A model generated the notes under the pieces. It saw only the letters and a list, made by a program, of their open reading frames with translations, did no database searches and was not told the origin of the DNA. A program made the position numbers and the translations under genes. From positions 10,953,501 through 11,017,500 of the forward strand of contig JAPWDM010000014.1 of assembly GCA_035578155.1 (NCBI GenBank): 64,000 nt of DNA, read 5' to 3'. Positions within the stretch are counted from its first letter, which is position 1. Every line of letters starts with the position of its first letter. Shown here one piece after another: positions 34,101-46,391 of this stretch. Origin of the DNA: Brachynemurus nebulosus (Eukaryota; Arthropoda; Insecta; Neuroptera; Myrmeleontidae).

Positions 34101-34564
34101 AAACATTTAATCAGTACATTGTATAAAGTAAAGTTATTGCGTCATTAAGTTTCTTTACATAATATGTTTTTTTCGCTCTATTTTGTTTAGAAAACCAAGT
34201 TCCTAAGAAATGAGGTTTTGAGCGTTTTGAGTTATGTGTTTTCTCTATCTTCCTTGCAGAAAGATATTTTCTTTAAGAGAAAAATATATCTAAATGTTCC
34301 CAAATTATCAAAAACATTTCAAACTACAACATTTCTCAAATTTCATTAAACAAGTTATGATTATAACACAAGAAGCGCCAGATTAAAACTGGCCACTTTA
34401 ATAATTTTCAGAAAGGAATTATAGATTATTATTGTAATCCTAACTGGATAATCCATATTTCAATTCGAACAGAATTCAGTATGTATCATTTTCAGAATGG
34501 ATTTTTAAATGAATTTCCATTTAGGTACAAATACAAAGTGTAATAAAATATAATCCGGTATTTA
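31190..34564. other. AT-rich stretch; fragment with CGAATATTCG motifs and a relative of the palindrome's edge
   Basis: At about 31765-31850 CGAATATTCG occurs twice among TTCGCATT repeats. This resembles the subterminal region of some hAT elements, but no partner end was found. At about 32175-32260 the sequence aligns loosely to 11360-11440. The ORF at 32018-32260 overlaps that old repeat and is not called. The remaining 2.3 kb shows nothing I can name. Confidence 0.4.
31205..31250. repeat. TATCGG short array
   Basis: Several TATCGG-like units (ATATCGGCTGATATATCGGT and following) lie just right of the hAT element. They mirror the CCGATA array at 29830-29860. Confidence 0.5.
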
Positions 34565-34905
34565 AATAAAATACCCCTGTCGCAGCATCCTGCATAACAT
34601 AGCGAATTTCCGTTTATAAAAGTTAGTTTTTCTTGCAAACTAGTTGACATAGAATAATAATTTAAAGAGCTTTTTTATGTGATTTTTTCTCCTCTTTCCA
34701 ATGGTGTAAAAAGATTTCACAAAAATTTTTAAATAAGGGGTAATTTTGGCAAAAAACTAATTTTTTTTTCACGAAAATTGCCAAAAAATCATGTTCCGGG
34801 CATCGGACGTGTCTGGTTAACGAACTCGTCCAACGGTTTGGGACTTCCAATATTTTCACCAAATTTCATAAACGTAAGACGTTTCGTTCGAGAGTTATCG
34901 CGCGG

Positions 34906-35649
<744 letters not shown>

Positions 35650-35741
<92 letters not shown>
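35650..35741. repeat. (TA)n microsatellite
   Basis: This TA run is the other half of the tract into which the mariner inserted. Confidence 0.98.
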
Positions 35742-35744
<3 letters not shown>

Positions 35745-35860
35745 TTTACTGAGTATTATTTTCGGTTTCTAGGGACCTCAAAACAAATTTCTGCCATAGT
35801 CCCGGGCTCAAGTCGCGTCATGACAGTGGCTGTAATAGCTGAATTCCATTCTGGAAATTA

Positions 35861-36282
35861 ATAATAACACTCAAATATTTTCATACTGACAAAACTACGA
35901 ATAGTATATGTAGAAATACAACAAAAATCAACTGAAATATCAAAATAGTAAACATAACCTATCTTTATATCTATCAACAATCCATCTATCTGTCATTTAT
36001 TGGTTTTGTAGTAATTAATTCATAAAACAATCACTAGATGGATATGAATTACACGAAAGTACAGTACGGTGTAAAACTAAAAATATTAAAAAGCTATGCA
36101 CTGATTTGATTAAATGGACTTTTCTTACAACCACTATTTGACAATTAGAGGCCTTACAGTATAGAGATCCGCGTCCATTCTTTACTTTCTAATTATTATA
36201 TTACACTTTGAAAACACATCAGATCGTCATAATAGCGAATAATTCAATTTTAACGGAATCTTTCGTAAATACCAATGCTAAT
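35861..36282. other. AT-rich stretch without recognised features
   Basis: No gene, terminal repeat or RNA-like fold was recognised. Confidence 0.4.
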
Positions 36283-36285
36283 ATA

Positions 36286-36908
36286 GGGTAACTTCAAAAA
36301 TGTAAACTTTACCGCATCGATGCAGCATCATGACTTTACTGATGCGTCTAATACTACATGATGCGCTGCTGATGCTCTCTTGAAATTTGATGCACATTAG
36401 ATGTTTTTGAACGGGATGTTGGCATCATTTAGCCTCTGATTTGGCTATAGATAAGACAGATAATGTACCATGATAGACTATAGATAATATAGCAATACAG
36501 TCCTTGTATAGGTATATTATCTTTGAATTTTAACTTGAACTTACTTGAAATTGAAAATATTCAAATTATTTGAATAAAAAATATTACATATTTTGAGTGC
36601 AAAATGTATTCAAATAGTTTAAACAATTTTAATCAAAGGTAAATATTGTACATTCATCTTTTTCAAAAATTTGTTTTTCGGAATTATTCCTGTTGGTGTT
36701 AATACCTACATAATATGGCAAGTAGTTATAATTCTACATTATACACATGACATGCATCTTGGACACGCATCACCAAATTTCTTGATGCATTGTTTTGACG
36801 CATCAAATGCAAAAATGAACTTTTGATTTTTCGTTGTGATGCGTCTGATGCGTTTTTGAACTTTTAACTCTGCCTCATGCAAGCAGTGATGCATTTTTGA
36901 AATTAGCC
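36286..36908. mobile_element. TIR element with subterminal GATGC repeats
   Basis: The left end is GGGTAACTTCAAAAATG. The right end read inward is GGCTAATTTCAAAAATG, an imperfect 17-bp inverted repeat. The flanks read ATA on both sides (36283-36285 and 36909-36911). Clusters of GATGCG, GATGCA and TGATGC lie inside both ends (36310-36400 and 36760-36895), with a non-repetitive AT-rich middle. The 3-bp flank hints at a PIF/Harbinger-like element, but ATA is not the usual TTA/TAA, so the class is uncertain. The minus-strand ORF here is not conserved protein. Confidence 0.6.
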
Positions 36909-37243
36909 ATACAGATAGCGGTCCGTTTGACAAAATGGTTCCACTAAAATTTGAAAACTTTTCAATATATTCATTGCCTGAATTTCGAACAAAAAAAAAT
37001 ATTGAGCGGGATAACTGTATATATTATATAGAGGTCATAAAGATTTTAAAAATGCTCATGCGAGATATGACACAATGCACAAAAAAAAGTCATCCATAGG
37101 ATAAAATACTCATCCATAGGATAGAATAATTTTGAATTTTATATTCTTCTTGGCTTTTCTAATTCTACTAGTGACTAAAGCTCTCTCTGTATCCCTGTCC
37201 AAAATTTCATTGTACGTTAGTGCTCCCTATTATCGGCCACTAA

Positions 37244-37954
37244 AAGGGAGATTCGTCAAAAAAACATGAAAAATCGACCTTTTTTACTTTTATTTTTTTA
37301 TACAAATAAATATTTTATTAAAAAAACTAAATATACAATACATTGTTTCTACATGTCTTGAGATTACAAAATAATTTCTTTTTAAAAAAAAAAAATTAAA
37401 AAATGATCTGAGTATAAATGGCTTTCAAGTCGACATTGCGAGATTTTTCCACCTTGATGGTTCCTCGCATTCTGAAATTCCCAGTGAACCAAAAGCAAAA
37501 ATCAAGAATTTTCTGAAAGTATACATATACCTACAGTTATGGCACTAACTACGATCTAAGAAAAGAAAACTAAAAAAACCAACAAGAAATCGAAGTTTGA
37601 AAATAAATTTTCAAAAATCACCACCTTTTCTCGAATATAAACAGCTGCTATTTTGAAAATATATTACGGAACCAAAAGACCCTAGTTCCTGTCAAAATGA
37701 CGGTATCGAGGAATAATATGCACTTTAATTTATGTTGATATCTCAAACACTTTTTGAGATACATGAGGATCCATGTCAAAAAACGTACTTTCGAGAAAAA
37801 ACCATTTAAAGTTTTTTAGGTATTTGAATTGAATTATAATAAAGTAGGTGCACTCAAATGCCTATAACTATTTGATTTTTTTTAAATAAAATTTTAGAAG
37901 AATATTTCCAACACCTTGAGGAACATAATTAAGAAGAAAAAGCGAATCTCCCCT
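37244..37954. mobile_element. Possible TIR element with TAA flanks
   Basis: AAGGGAGATTCG at the left is matched by CGAATCTCCCCT at the right. TAA precedes and follows (37241-37243 and 37955-37957). The inverted repeat is only about 12 bp with one or two differences, so chance is possible. The interior is AT-rich and noncoding. It would be about 711 bp and PIF/Harbinger-like by its target duplication. Confidence 0.4.
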
Positions 37955-37957
37955 TAA

Positions 37958-38861
37958 TTCAATGTTTTAATCTCAAAATTACAAACAAATAATGGTGGCA
38001 ACGCCAAACAAAATCTGCCGCGAATCTTAAAAATACGTACGTTTCGATTCATAATTTTTATTCATTTTTATTACTTACTATACATTCCAATAATATTATC
38101 AGTTCGGTTCACTTGAAAACTGGAAAATCTTTTTCGAAACCATAGAAAATTTTTGTACAGTAGTGTCCCAACTATGTACAGATATGAAATTATAAATGAA
38201 TGTAGTACGTAACATGAAATTTCACTTGTAAAGAGACGTACAAACACTCGAATAGACGTGCCGCCAGATTGACAGACCGGCAGACAGACAGACAGATATA
38301 CAAACAAAATAGTAAACCAATAATAAACAAACAATACAACAGTAATATACAAACAAATGTTTTTGCTAACATATGAAATACAAAATATCCATAAACCTAT
38401 TGTATGTTTTTGAATTATATGTATGTACAATCTGTATCTATATCTGCTTGCTATCAGTCCTATTATCTGCTTATGGAGTTATACGTAGATAGTTGGCTTC
38501 GATGTAGTAGTAGTGTGCAGCACCTCTTGGAAATATCATTTCAATAATCGTGGATGCATGGATATATTATCATTTGTAGAGGGATATTATGATTCCATGG
38601 ATTGTGGATTATGTATTTTAAAATCAATTCGAACTGACATGCTAGGAAATATTGAGGAGAGAAGGTATATTGTAGTAGTATAGTTATAGGGAATAATGGC
38701 TATAGCGATCACTAACTAGTAATGCTAGGGTATAGGTACCGTAAAAGCGACCAACGTCACCTAAATTTTCGATTTAAACTTGAATAAAGTGAAAACGAAA
38801 TCAATTTAGTTATATTTAACTGTTTTAATATGAGATAAACTGATAAAAATATTTGCTCTAG
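37958..38861. other. AT-rich stretch with a short CAGA repeat
   Basis: A GACA/CAGA tetranucleotide run is at about 38268-38300. The 119-residue minus-strand ORF spanning it is cysteine- and valine-rich partly because of that run, and has no recognised domain. No other structure was seen. Confidence 0.4.
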
Positions 38862-38863
38862 TA

Positions 38864-39693
38864 CACAGAGAGAAAATTCATATAAAAATAACTGTGATCA
38901 GCACTACAATCGACGTGTAAAAGGCGAACATATTCAATTTTGTACGGTAAAAATATAAAAAAATTATAATTAATCAAAGAAAATTTAAAGAATAGAATGT
39001 TCTTTCCGTAATATTAGCTCCGTAAAATTTGTAAAACAGCACAGTAAAAAGTTCCATTGCCGACAGTTTAATTGTTTTCTTACAAAAATTACCATGCTGT
39101 CTTAAATAGAAGAAAAGTAGAAAAGAATAAAAGAAGCTAATAGTAGAAAGAAAGAAAGAGAAGATATCAACGCTGTTACATAGCGAGGCAAGCTGCAGAA
39201 AGTATCAACATAATCATATATGAAGGTCACATAGCAGGACTGGTGGTGTTGCAAGTAGCTGGTTAGCTGGTGTGGTGTCGTGTGATGTCGAAGCAGTGTT
39301 CATTAGAATGTCTTGACGGATGGTCATCGTTTAATTCATCATTTTGTTACTCCACTATCTTCAGTATTAGAATATATTGTTGCCAATCATTTTTGTATGG
39401 ATCATAAAGAATCAAAGGTCGGAAAATATCGGGCATCTTCGAAGTTTTTACAGGTACAGCCGCAGCAACATAAGGTTGCGGGTCAGATGCGCAAATGAAA
39501 GAGTACGACAACAAGAATTAAACTATAACATATATATGTATAAGAGTGTGATAGAAGTTGTGTTACCACATTAAATTTTAGCATGCTATAATATATTTTT
39601 TACTTTGATTGTCGATCGCGCACGCATTAAAAGAGAGCATGGTAATTTTTCTGAAATTTTATCTACAAAAATTATATGATTATTCTCTCCGTG
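38864..39693. mobile_element. TA-flanked nonautonomous DNA transposon, copy 2 of 3
   Basis: It starts CACAGAGAGAAAATTCATAT, ends ATTATTCTCTCCGTG, and is flanked by TA at 38862-38863 and 39694-39695. The interior order matches copies 1 and 3. This copy has extra sequence around 39240-39300 (GGTGTTGCAAGTAGCTGG) and is the longest at 830 bp. Overlapping ORFs at 39313-39574 are not conserved in the other copies. Confidence 0.78.
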
Positions 39694-39695
39694 TA

Positions 39696-40557
39696 AAAAA
39701 CGAAAAGAAAAGAACATTAACAGGTTAAGATGTCAACAAATTCGTAACTTTACGTACCCACGTTTCTTACAATTAGTGAAATATGAAAGATATTGTAAAA
39801 TTTTTAAATATGCCACTGTTGTTAACACTTTGTTCTATAGTAGACTGGAAATTTTGATCAGTTGGTGTAGTTGCTACATTTTTACCGTTTGTTTTAGGCA
39901 ATGTTACCGGTTATTAAAGGACTGTAACTTTACCTAACCTACAGAATTAGTAAATATGAAAATTGTTTAATATGTAAGGAATAAAATTAGATGACTAATA
40001 ATTTAATGAAGGAATAGGATATTAGGACACTACATCTATTATTACTATTATTTTTAAAAAAATTTTATTGTTTTCTTTTTGATAAAACTTTTTAAATAAC
40101 CAAATTTTTCAATTTTTATATTTTGACACAGTTATTATTTTTAATAATGTAAATACTAACAACTTAACACAACAAAAAATTTTTTTATGTAAGTACTGCA
40201 TGTTTTTTCAATATTTTTTATATTTTAAAAAAATTTTTGACATTTTTGTAAAAAAATTTTTAACATTTCTAATGTTTTTGTTTTTGTTTACTTCTATAAT
40301 AAAGCATCTGCCATGAAGATGGGGTTAATTTCCCCGAAACCGGTAGCAGAAAATTAAAACAAATATTTGTTTTTCATTTTGATGACTTAAACTCCTAATA
40401 TCCTATTCCTTCATTGTTTAATATATTTATGACGTTATGTAATTCTTGATGTGATGAAATTACTTACCTGAATCTTAGAGTTTCTCAATGACCGAGAAAT
40501 TTGTATAACACCAGTAGTTAAATTATCTAAATCCAAATGCAGGTAAAAATGAATGAG
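39696..40557. other. AT-rich stretch without recognised features
   Basis: T-rich runs at about 40050-40260 and one GC-richer piece (CCCCGAAACCGGTAGCAG near 40333) are the only visible features. Confidence 0.4.
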
Positions 40558-40559
40558 TA

Positions 40560-41088
40560 ATTTCAAAGTTTGCGACAATCTGCATGAAAAATATTAGAAA
40601 AATTAAAAGAAAATTGTTCCACATGTTTCAATCATTTAAATGATCATCTTTAGGAAATCAAAAAACTCAATTGTGAAACAACTGAGAAATAAGAAAAACA
40701 TCAAAATGACATAACCTTTAAAATCAATTGGATGTCAAACTGACAAACGGAAAAACAATGTTAAAATAGCGAACCCCATAAAAAATAGGGGAAGTCAAAC
40801 GTGATAAGATTAAGATTTCTGCTATTCTTCTTCGTTCAATCTTATCACGTTTGACTTTCCCTATTTCTTATGAGGTTCGCTATTTTAACATTGTTTTTCC
40901 GTTTGTCAGTTTGACATCCAATTGATTTTAAAGGTTATGTCCTTTTGATGTTTTTCTTATTTCTCAGTTCTTTCACAACTGAGTTTTTTGATTTCCTGAA
41001 AATGATCATTTAAATGATTGAAACATGTAGAACAATTTTCTTTTAATTTTTCTAATATTTTTATGCAGGTTGTCGCAAACTTTGAAAT
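40560..41088. mobile_element. Foldback MITE with 250-bp arms
   Basis: The left arm (40560 to about 40812) begins ATTTCAAAGTTTGCGACAA. The right arm (about 40835 to 41088) is its reverse complement, ending TTGTCGCAAACTTTGAAAT, with few mismatches and small indels along the arm. The loop is about 22 bp. TA flanks both ends (40558-40559 and 41089-41090). A further echo, ACCAGTAGTT, lies outside both ends (40511 and 41092). It encodes nothing. Confidence 0.88.
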
Positions 41089-41090
41089 TA

Positions 41091-41920
41091 AACCAGTAGT
41101 TGGTTAAAAATATAACATTACGGACAATTAAATTTTAACTTTTTTTTACCATGAAGTGTGGTATCGAAAAAATATTTTCAATAGTGAAAAGTTAACTGTT
41201 TTTACGGTTAAAAAGCAATTGTCAGTCTAAATTACTATCTAGGTGAAATGTCAATAGTATATTCAGCACAAATATGTATTTTATAATGGATAAAATTGTA
41301 TACATTATTGGGTGCTCTATTAATATTGGAGTACGTATTTGCGAATTTAGATGATTGTTAAATCATATTTGGAATATTGCCCCTATGAAATTGTTATTAA
41401 AGGTATCGAAACAACATAGTTTCTCCATACTGTAACCCTATAGTAAGTCTTATAAGTAAGAATTTTTATTTTTATCAATTTCTTGTTTCGTATAAAAATC
41501 TAAGTAGACTTGCGAAATATTAAAATTAAAAAAAAAAAAGCAAAACCCAAAAAAAAAGATTACTATGCCAAAACTTCGTATTCTTGCATAATTGAAAACT
41601 TTATTTTATACACAAGGTTAGCCTAATACTCTGGCTATTTTAAGAAATAAAAAGTAGAAACTAAGAATAAGAATAAATTAAAAATCACTGATAGACAAAA
41701 ATGACCTTAATGAAAGTTAAATGAAATTGACTGGTTTATTTTGTATTTACAACTAATTTGTAACTAGCCTGCGCGTTTAAAAAAATTCAGTCACCCTCAG
41801 TTTTTTTTGCAACAGCAGCTAATTTTCTTTAAATTAAGTATGGTTAAAAATGATATCTTGTGACGAAAAATAACTAATATTTTAATTTTATTCAGGATAT
41901 TCGGGAATATTTAGCGCTAA
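41091..41920. other. AT-rich stretch without recognised features
   Basis: A-runs at about 41527-41560. No gene or terminal repeat was seen. Confidence 0.4.
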
Positions 41921-42150
41921 GTACATCTCCTTTGAGTGTTCAACAGTATTCAGCTAACATGTTCGCACTCCACTTGCCTTGGTACTGTTTTTCCATGTTA
42001 GATGGAACCGTTCACCGTGTTCTTCGCTAATAGTCCCCAAATTGGGAGAGAGAAAATTTGAATTTTCTTTCTCCCAATGCATGGACATGTTTTCGAAATA
42101 TTGTTTATAATTTTCTTGGAAACCACGGGGCCGAAAACCATAAAGAGTTG
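41890..42150 (-). pseudogene. Frameshifted remnant of a repetitive arthropod gene family
   Basis: On the minus strand one frame reads GFRPRGFQENYKQYFENMS and, further on, FLSPNLGTISEEHGERFH. After a frameshift another frame reads NMEKQYQGKWSANMLAEYC, a stop where I expect Trp, then TLKGDVLSAKYSRIS and a stop. I recognise the blocks P-E-N-L-G-x-x-S-E-E-x-G-E-R-F-H-Q-D, M-E-x-R-Y-Q-G-K-W and N-M-L-A-D-Y-C-W-x-L-x-R-D. They come from a poorly characterised, multi-copy protein family that recurs in arthropod genomes. Its function is not known to me, and the multi-copy habit suggests association with mobile elements. This copy has at least one frameshift and several stops and lacks its upstream part, so it is dead. 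The identification is from memory of the motif order and needs a protein search. Confidence 0.6.
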
Positions 42151-42800
42151 GTTAGCAACTTCTTAACAGCTTACAAGAATATGGGATACAATATGTCGCT
42201 CAAAATACACCTTTTACACTAACATTTGGATTTTACACTCACAACTCGCCAAGGTAATTTTCATTTTTCTTTCTCCTCAAAGTGAAAATTCAATTTAAAA
42301 TTGCGAATATTTGATCTGAAAATCGAACGTTTTCGATGCTTAATTGATGTTAAGGCGATTTTTCATTTATTTCAACAAATATCTCAGAAATCAGAAAAAT
42401 CATCTGAATTTAATTCTTGATCGTACATTGCGATGGAGGGGCTTCTCAAAAACATTTCAATATCATCTTTCAACAATGAATTTTAATTTCATTTGAGACT
42501 CAGACGATTACAGGCAATTTACAGTCACTTATCATTTATTACATTGCCAAATAATTTGACGTTAAATAATAATACACACACAGAAATAAGCCGCGGGCAC
42601 ATTCAATAAACCTGCTTTTAATTACTTGATTTACCATTGTGGCGTGACATTACCTGACTAACCAATCAACCAACCGTATTCACGTACACGATTTCTTAAC
42701 TCAATTAAATTTTTCTACATGCATTGAAGACTAAAAAAAAATCATACCATCCACATCACCAACGCCACCAAAAGCCCTACAGGTAATACAAATAATTCAT
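42151..42800. other. AT-rich stretch without recognised features
   Basis: No terminal repeats or genes were recognised. The 3' part (42740-42782) is somewhat C-rich, with CACCAACGCCACC. Confidence 0.4.
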
Positions 42801-42859
42801 TATGACAACAAAGAGTAGTGCAATACTGTTGACAGGTGAACCAACTTTTTTGCTGCCAG

Positions 42860-43032
42860 ATAAGTTAAAAAAAAAAAAAAACAAACGAGCACCTCTATTG
42901 GATCATAAATTAAAAACAAACGAACGGTTAAAACAAAAACGAAACGAAAATGTCATAAAAATTGATTTTAGAAAAAGGAAAAGTATAAAAATTTTGTTGG
43001 GATCTTTTATGGTGGTTTTAACGCCATGGGTG
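42860..43032 (+). CDS. Candidate internal exon, GPCR-like third loop and TM6 (speculative)
   Basis: An open frame covers 42802-43041. Inside it a pyrimidine-rich stretch ending TTTTTTGCTGCCAG (AG at 42858-42859) could be a splice acceptor. GTGAAC at 43033 could be a weak donor. The enclosed 173 bp encodes a very basic segment (KLKKKKNKRAP, NERLKQKRNEN) followed by FRKRKSIKILLGSFMVVLTP and WVV. A basic loop leading straight into a hydrophobic segment with an R/K-K-S-x-K-x-L entry and an aromatic-proline pair recalls the third intracellular loop and sixth transmembrane helix of class A G-protein-coupled receptors. The usual C-W-x-P order is not present, however. No other receptor exon was found in the window, so it would have to be one exon of a gene with long introns. 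Chance in AT-rich DNA is a real alternative. Confidence 0.22.
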
Positions 43033-43212
43033 GTGAACTAGATATGAAATATAGTTTTGGATATATATGGAGAAAAATAATTTAACCTCTTGTTACACAG
43101 TCGAAAAAAAGTTACAGAAAGTATGTTGATTTCAGACGGGGGTTATACAAGCTAGAAGAAAATAAAATAAATATGGAAGAATAACTTCTTAGATATTGTC
43201 ATTTGTATTACG

Positions 43213-43216
<4 letters not shown>

Positions 43217-43303
<87 letters not shown>
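43217..43303. repeat. (TA)n microsatellite
   Basis: An uninterrupted AT/TA run of about 87 bases. Confidence 0.98.
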
Positions 43304-43305
<2 letters not shown>

Positions 43306-43354
43306 TATTTTATGTAATTATTAAAAGTTTAACCTAAGGTACTTTAAATGTTAT

Positions 43355-43583
43355 AGTTTTTATGTCACCGAAGGATGACATCCTTCCTTCGGTGATATTA
43401 TAACACAGGTCTGTTATCAAAAATTTGAGAGAGGTGGCAATCGGTAATAATAATAATAAAATATAAAAAATAATTAATGAGTTGCACATGCATGTACTAA
43501 TAAATGCAAGAGGGGGATGTATTTTCACTGTGCTTAAAAAGTAAAAAAACCAGCCAAAAATCATAAATTAACACTTTCACCAT
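43355..43583 (+). repeat. Short interspersed repeat, copy c (3' end lost)
   Basis: It opens TTTTTATGTCACCGAAGGAT, as in the copy at 50567, and has TGCAAGAGGGGGATGTATTT and AAAATCATAAATTAACACTTTC. It then diverges before the terminal hairpin. Near its start, TCACCGAAGGA and TCCTTCGGTGA (43365-43375 and 43385-43395) form an 11-bp stem not present in the other copies. Confidence 0.65.
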
Positions 43584-44753
43584 TATATGTGAAAAATACA
43601 TAAAGAAATGACTACAGCAATTTTGCGTTTTCATAAAAGAAAGCTATTTTTTTTTTTTTACAAACAAATATATTGTGCTCTTGTTTATTTTTTGTTGCAT
43701 ATTATCTTTATGAATTGTGCAGTCGCCTTGTACATTGTATCTTTTATCCTTCTAATATAGATCAATTGTATATATAATCTATCTCGCTTGTCATTATTAT
43801 TAACATGCAGACTGTGCAACGTAATGAAAAAAAAATATTACTTATACATATCGATCGTGTTCCATTTAGAAATCCCAAACAACACTTACTAGTGCATTTG
43901 ATGTTTCACAAAAAAAACTACTTTTTTAAAAAATTTTATTGCAATACTAACATTTTAAATGCTTTTAAATGCAATTAAAAGGTTAGTCTAGCATAAAATT
44001 TAAAAAAATTAGTTTTTTGTAAAAAAACAAATGCATTGTGTTACACAGTGTCGTTGTGTGTCCTTAATGGAACACGGCCATAGTATAACTAGGCAAAGAA
44101 ACACCGTATGTGCGGATAACTCGGATTACAGTAAAATGGGACACATTTTACTGTATATTAAAATTAACGTTTTGGAGAAATTTAATTAAATTGAAATATT
44201 TTTATTAAAAATTAATGCGAGAATGTAACAATACTTACCTAATTAAACAGAATTTCTACAGTGTAAAAAAAATGGATTTGCAGTCAAACTCTTCACGGGT
44301 TTGATGAAATACGTTTAAACAGAATTAATATCGGTTCGTTCAAAAACAAATTAATAATTAATAATATTCCATTTAAGGTTTTTAAGAAAGTGGAGGGGGA
44401 AGGTTAGGTTGGCTATATTGTCCTATGTTAAATACATAGGATACCGTAATGGTTGCCAACTTTAAATAAATGAAACTTATGCCGTTAAAACTTATGAAAT
44501 TATGTTTTTTTTTTTTTGTTAAAAGAAATACAGTTATTAATAATGATATTTCAAATTTGATTGTTTCCAATACTTTTTATAATCTAAAATATTTTTAATG
44601 TATTTAAAACAATGCACAATATGATGTGTAAAGTACGGCAACAGTGTAAAGTTTTAATAGTTTTTCCCACAGAATATCACAGAACGAACGCTAGTATCTC
44701 TATACTACTGAAACCAGAGTAACGACAAAGGATAGAAAATATCCCACCAATAT
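43584..44753. other. AT-rich stretch without recognised genes
   Basis: T-runs near 43650 and 44505 and AT-rich unique sequence. No terminal repeats could be paired. Confidence 0.4.
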
Positions 44754-44761
44754 GTTATATA

Positions 44762-45172
44762 CAGTGATGGGCGCGTAAACTGCTTACAGTGTTTACAAGC
44801 ATAGTTTACACGTAAACACGACTTCTGTTTAGAACATATTTTTTGGATGTAAATATGTAAACAGCGCAAACAACGTAAACAGGTTAAAAATTAAATTGTA
44901 AATTGTAATAATAAAAGAATTACATTACTTAATAAGCAAAACCCAAAAATGTGTTTTATAACTTCATATTTATTTTTCACAACTTCGTATTTATTAACAA
45001 ATTCAAAATTCAATTGAACAAAATATGAACTGAAAAATGAAAATTTTAATATCAGATTTTTTTCTAACCTATGCACTTTTAATCTTTGGATGGCCACATT
45101 GGACAAAGTTTTTTTTACAAATTAAACACAAAGCACTATATTTTCTCCCTTCTTTTTTTAATTGAAAATTTA

Positions 45173-45255
<83 letters not shown>

Positions 45256-45442
45256 TATATATATTCCTTTTGGGAACTGCCATTTTTTACTTTATTTTTA
45301 AAGTTTTAAATTTAAATTACGTGTAATTTATGACTCTACGTGTTTACCGTGTTGACTTTACTTTACGGTTGTTTACTCTGTTTACATCTCTTTACAAGGT
45401 AAACGTAAACACCGACTGTTTACACGTAAACGCCCATCACTG
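44762..45442. mobile_element. hAT-type element with subterminal GTAAAC repeats
   Basis: Termini are CAGTGATGGGCGCGTAAAC and, inverted at the right, GTTTACACG..CGCCCATCACTG-type sequence ending at 45442. The flanks are GTTATATA (44754-44761) and GCTATATA (45443-45450), an 8-bp duplication with one mismatch. CAGTGATGGGC is a typical hAT terminus. GTAAAC/GTTTAC units cluster within about 130 bp of each end (at least six on each side), with an AT-rich core that contains a (TA)n tract. No transposase is encoded; the two small ORFs are incidental. Confidence 0.9.
45179..45264. repeat. (TA)n microsatellite
   Basis: A TA run interrupted once (TAATA), within the hAT element of 44762-45442. Confidence 0.97.
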
Positions 45443-45450
45443 GCTATATA

Positions 45451-46015
45451 TGTGTACGCGAAATTGTATGTGTTAGTGCGATGGATGGTTGTGTGTATGG
45501 GTGTCTTGCATACGCATATACATAACATGCATGTAGCACGCATCATGCACGTATACCGTGTGAACATGACGGCAACAATATGACAACGATTGAAACACAC
45601 CCATTGGTAGCTACTAAGTGAATGACAACATAGTTCTGCAAAATGCACATAAATACCCATAAGTGATTGCAGAAAAGAGATAGTTGTATTCCTTCCAGTC
45701 ACAGATGAGACAGATCAAGCCTACGTATAAAAAAGTGAAATCTTAAAGTTGCAGTAACTAGCAATTTACACCATTACTGTTTTAGTCTGTTACTGACTGC
45801 CGTGGTGTTCACGTCAAAATAAAAATCATGTTTTTTTAATCAACTCGTGAAATTTAAACAGAAAAAAAATATGAAGTGTGTCTCTATTGAATAAAGAATT
45901 TCTCAAAATAAAGGGATATCTTTCTTAAAATAAATAAATTTATTTTTAATTGTTGACTGGTGGTAACTTACGGTGGCCATCATAGTATATAGTATGCGAA
46001 CTGCATATGAAGGGC
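45451..46015. other. Stretch without recognised features
   Basis: Slightly GC-richer text with GCATG/CATGC motifs at about 45505-45560. No gene or terminal repeat was found. Confidence 0.4.
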
Positions 46016-46391
46016 CAGGGAGAAAAAGGGGTTAAGTCACTGTAATCAATTTTTTCAGGAGATCAATAAAACTTAAAGAAACGTTATAAACATTGTGTTG
46101 TTTATTTGAGAAACAGCTGTAAGCCAAGTCAGCAACAGTACACAAAAGTTGTGGACTTGACTCCTTATTCCCTCTACGCGCTCGTTTGACCCCTTGTTCC
46201 CTCTACGCGCTCGACTTGACCCCTTGTTCCCTCTTTGCCTCTAGTTGCGAACGGGTTTTTTTAGGTGACTTGACCCGTTTTTCCAATAAATTGTTATAAC
46301 ACGTGATAATACTCTTGAAGAACTACAACAATCAATCAATAACTCATTTTTCAAAAAAATGTGACTTGCTCCCTTTTTCCCTTCGACCCGT
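46016..46391. repeat. Repeated CTTGACCCCTTGTTCCCT units in both orientations
   Basis: Three tandem units of about 29-31 bp occupy 46153-46243 (GACTCCTTATTCCCTCTACG, GACCCCTTGTTCCCTCTACG, GACCCCTTGTTCCCTCTTTG). A further unit, CTTGCTCCCTTTTTCCC, is at about 46365. An inverted one, GGGAGAAAAAGGGGTTAAGT, is at about 46018. Inverted outer and tandem inner units suggest the inside of an old TIR element, but ends were not established. Confidence 0.6.

Noticed and set aside
38071..38430. 119-residue minus-strand ORF with hydrophobic stretches
   Set aside because: Part of it is translated from a CAGA tetranucleotide run, and there is no recognisable transmembrane family.
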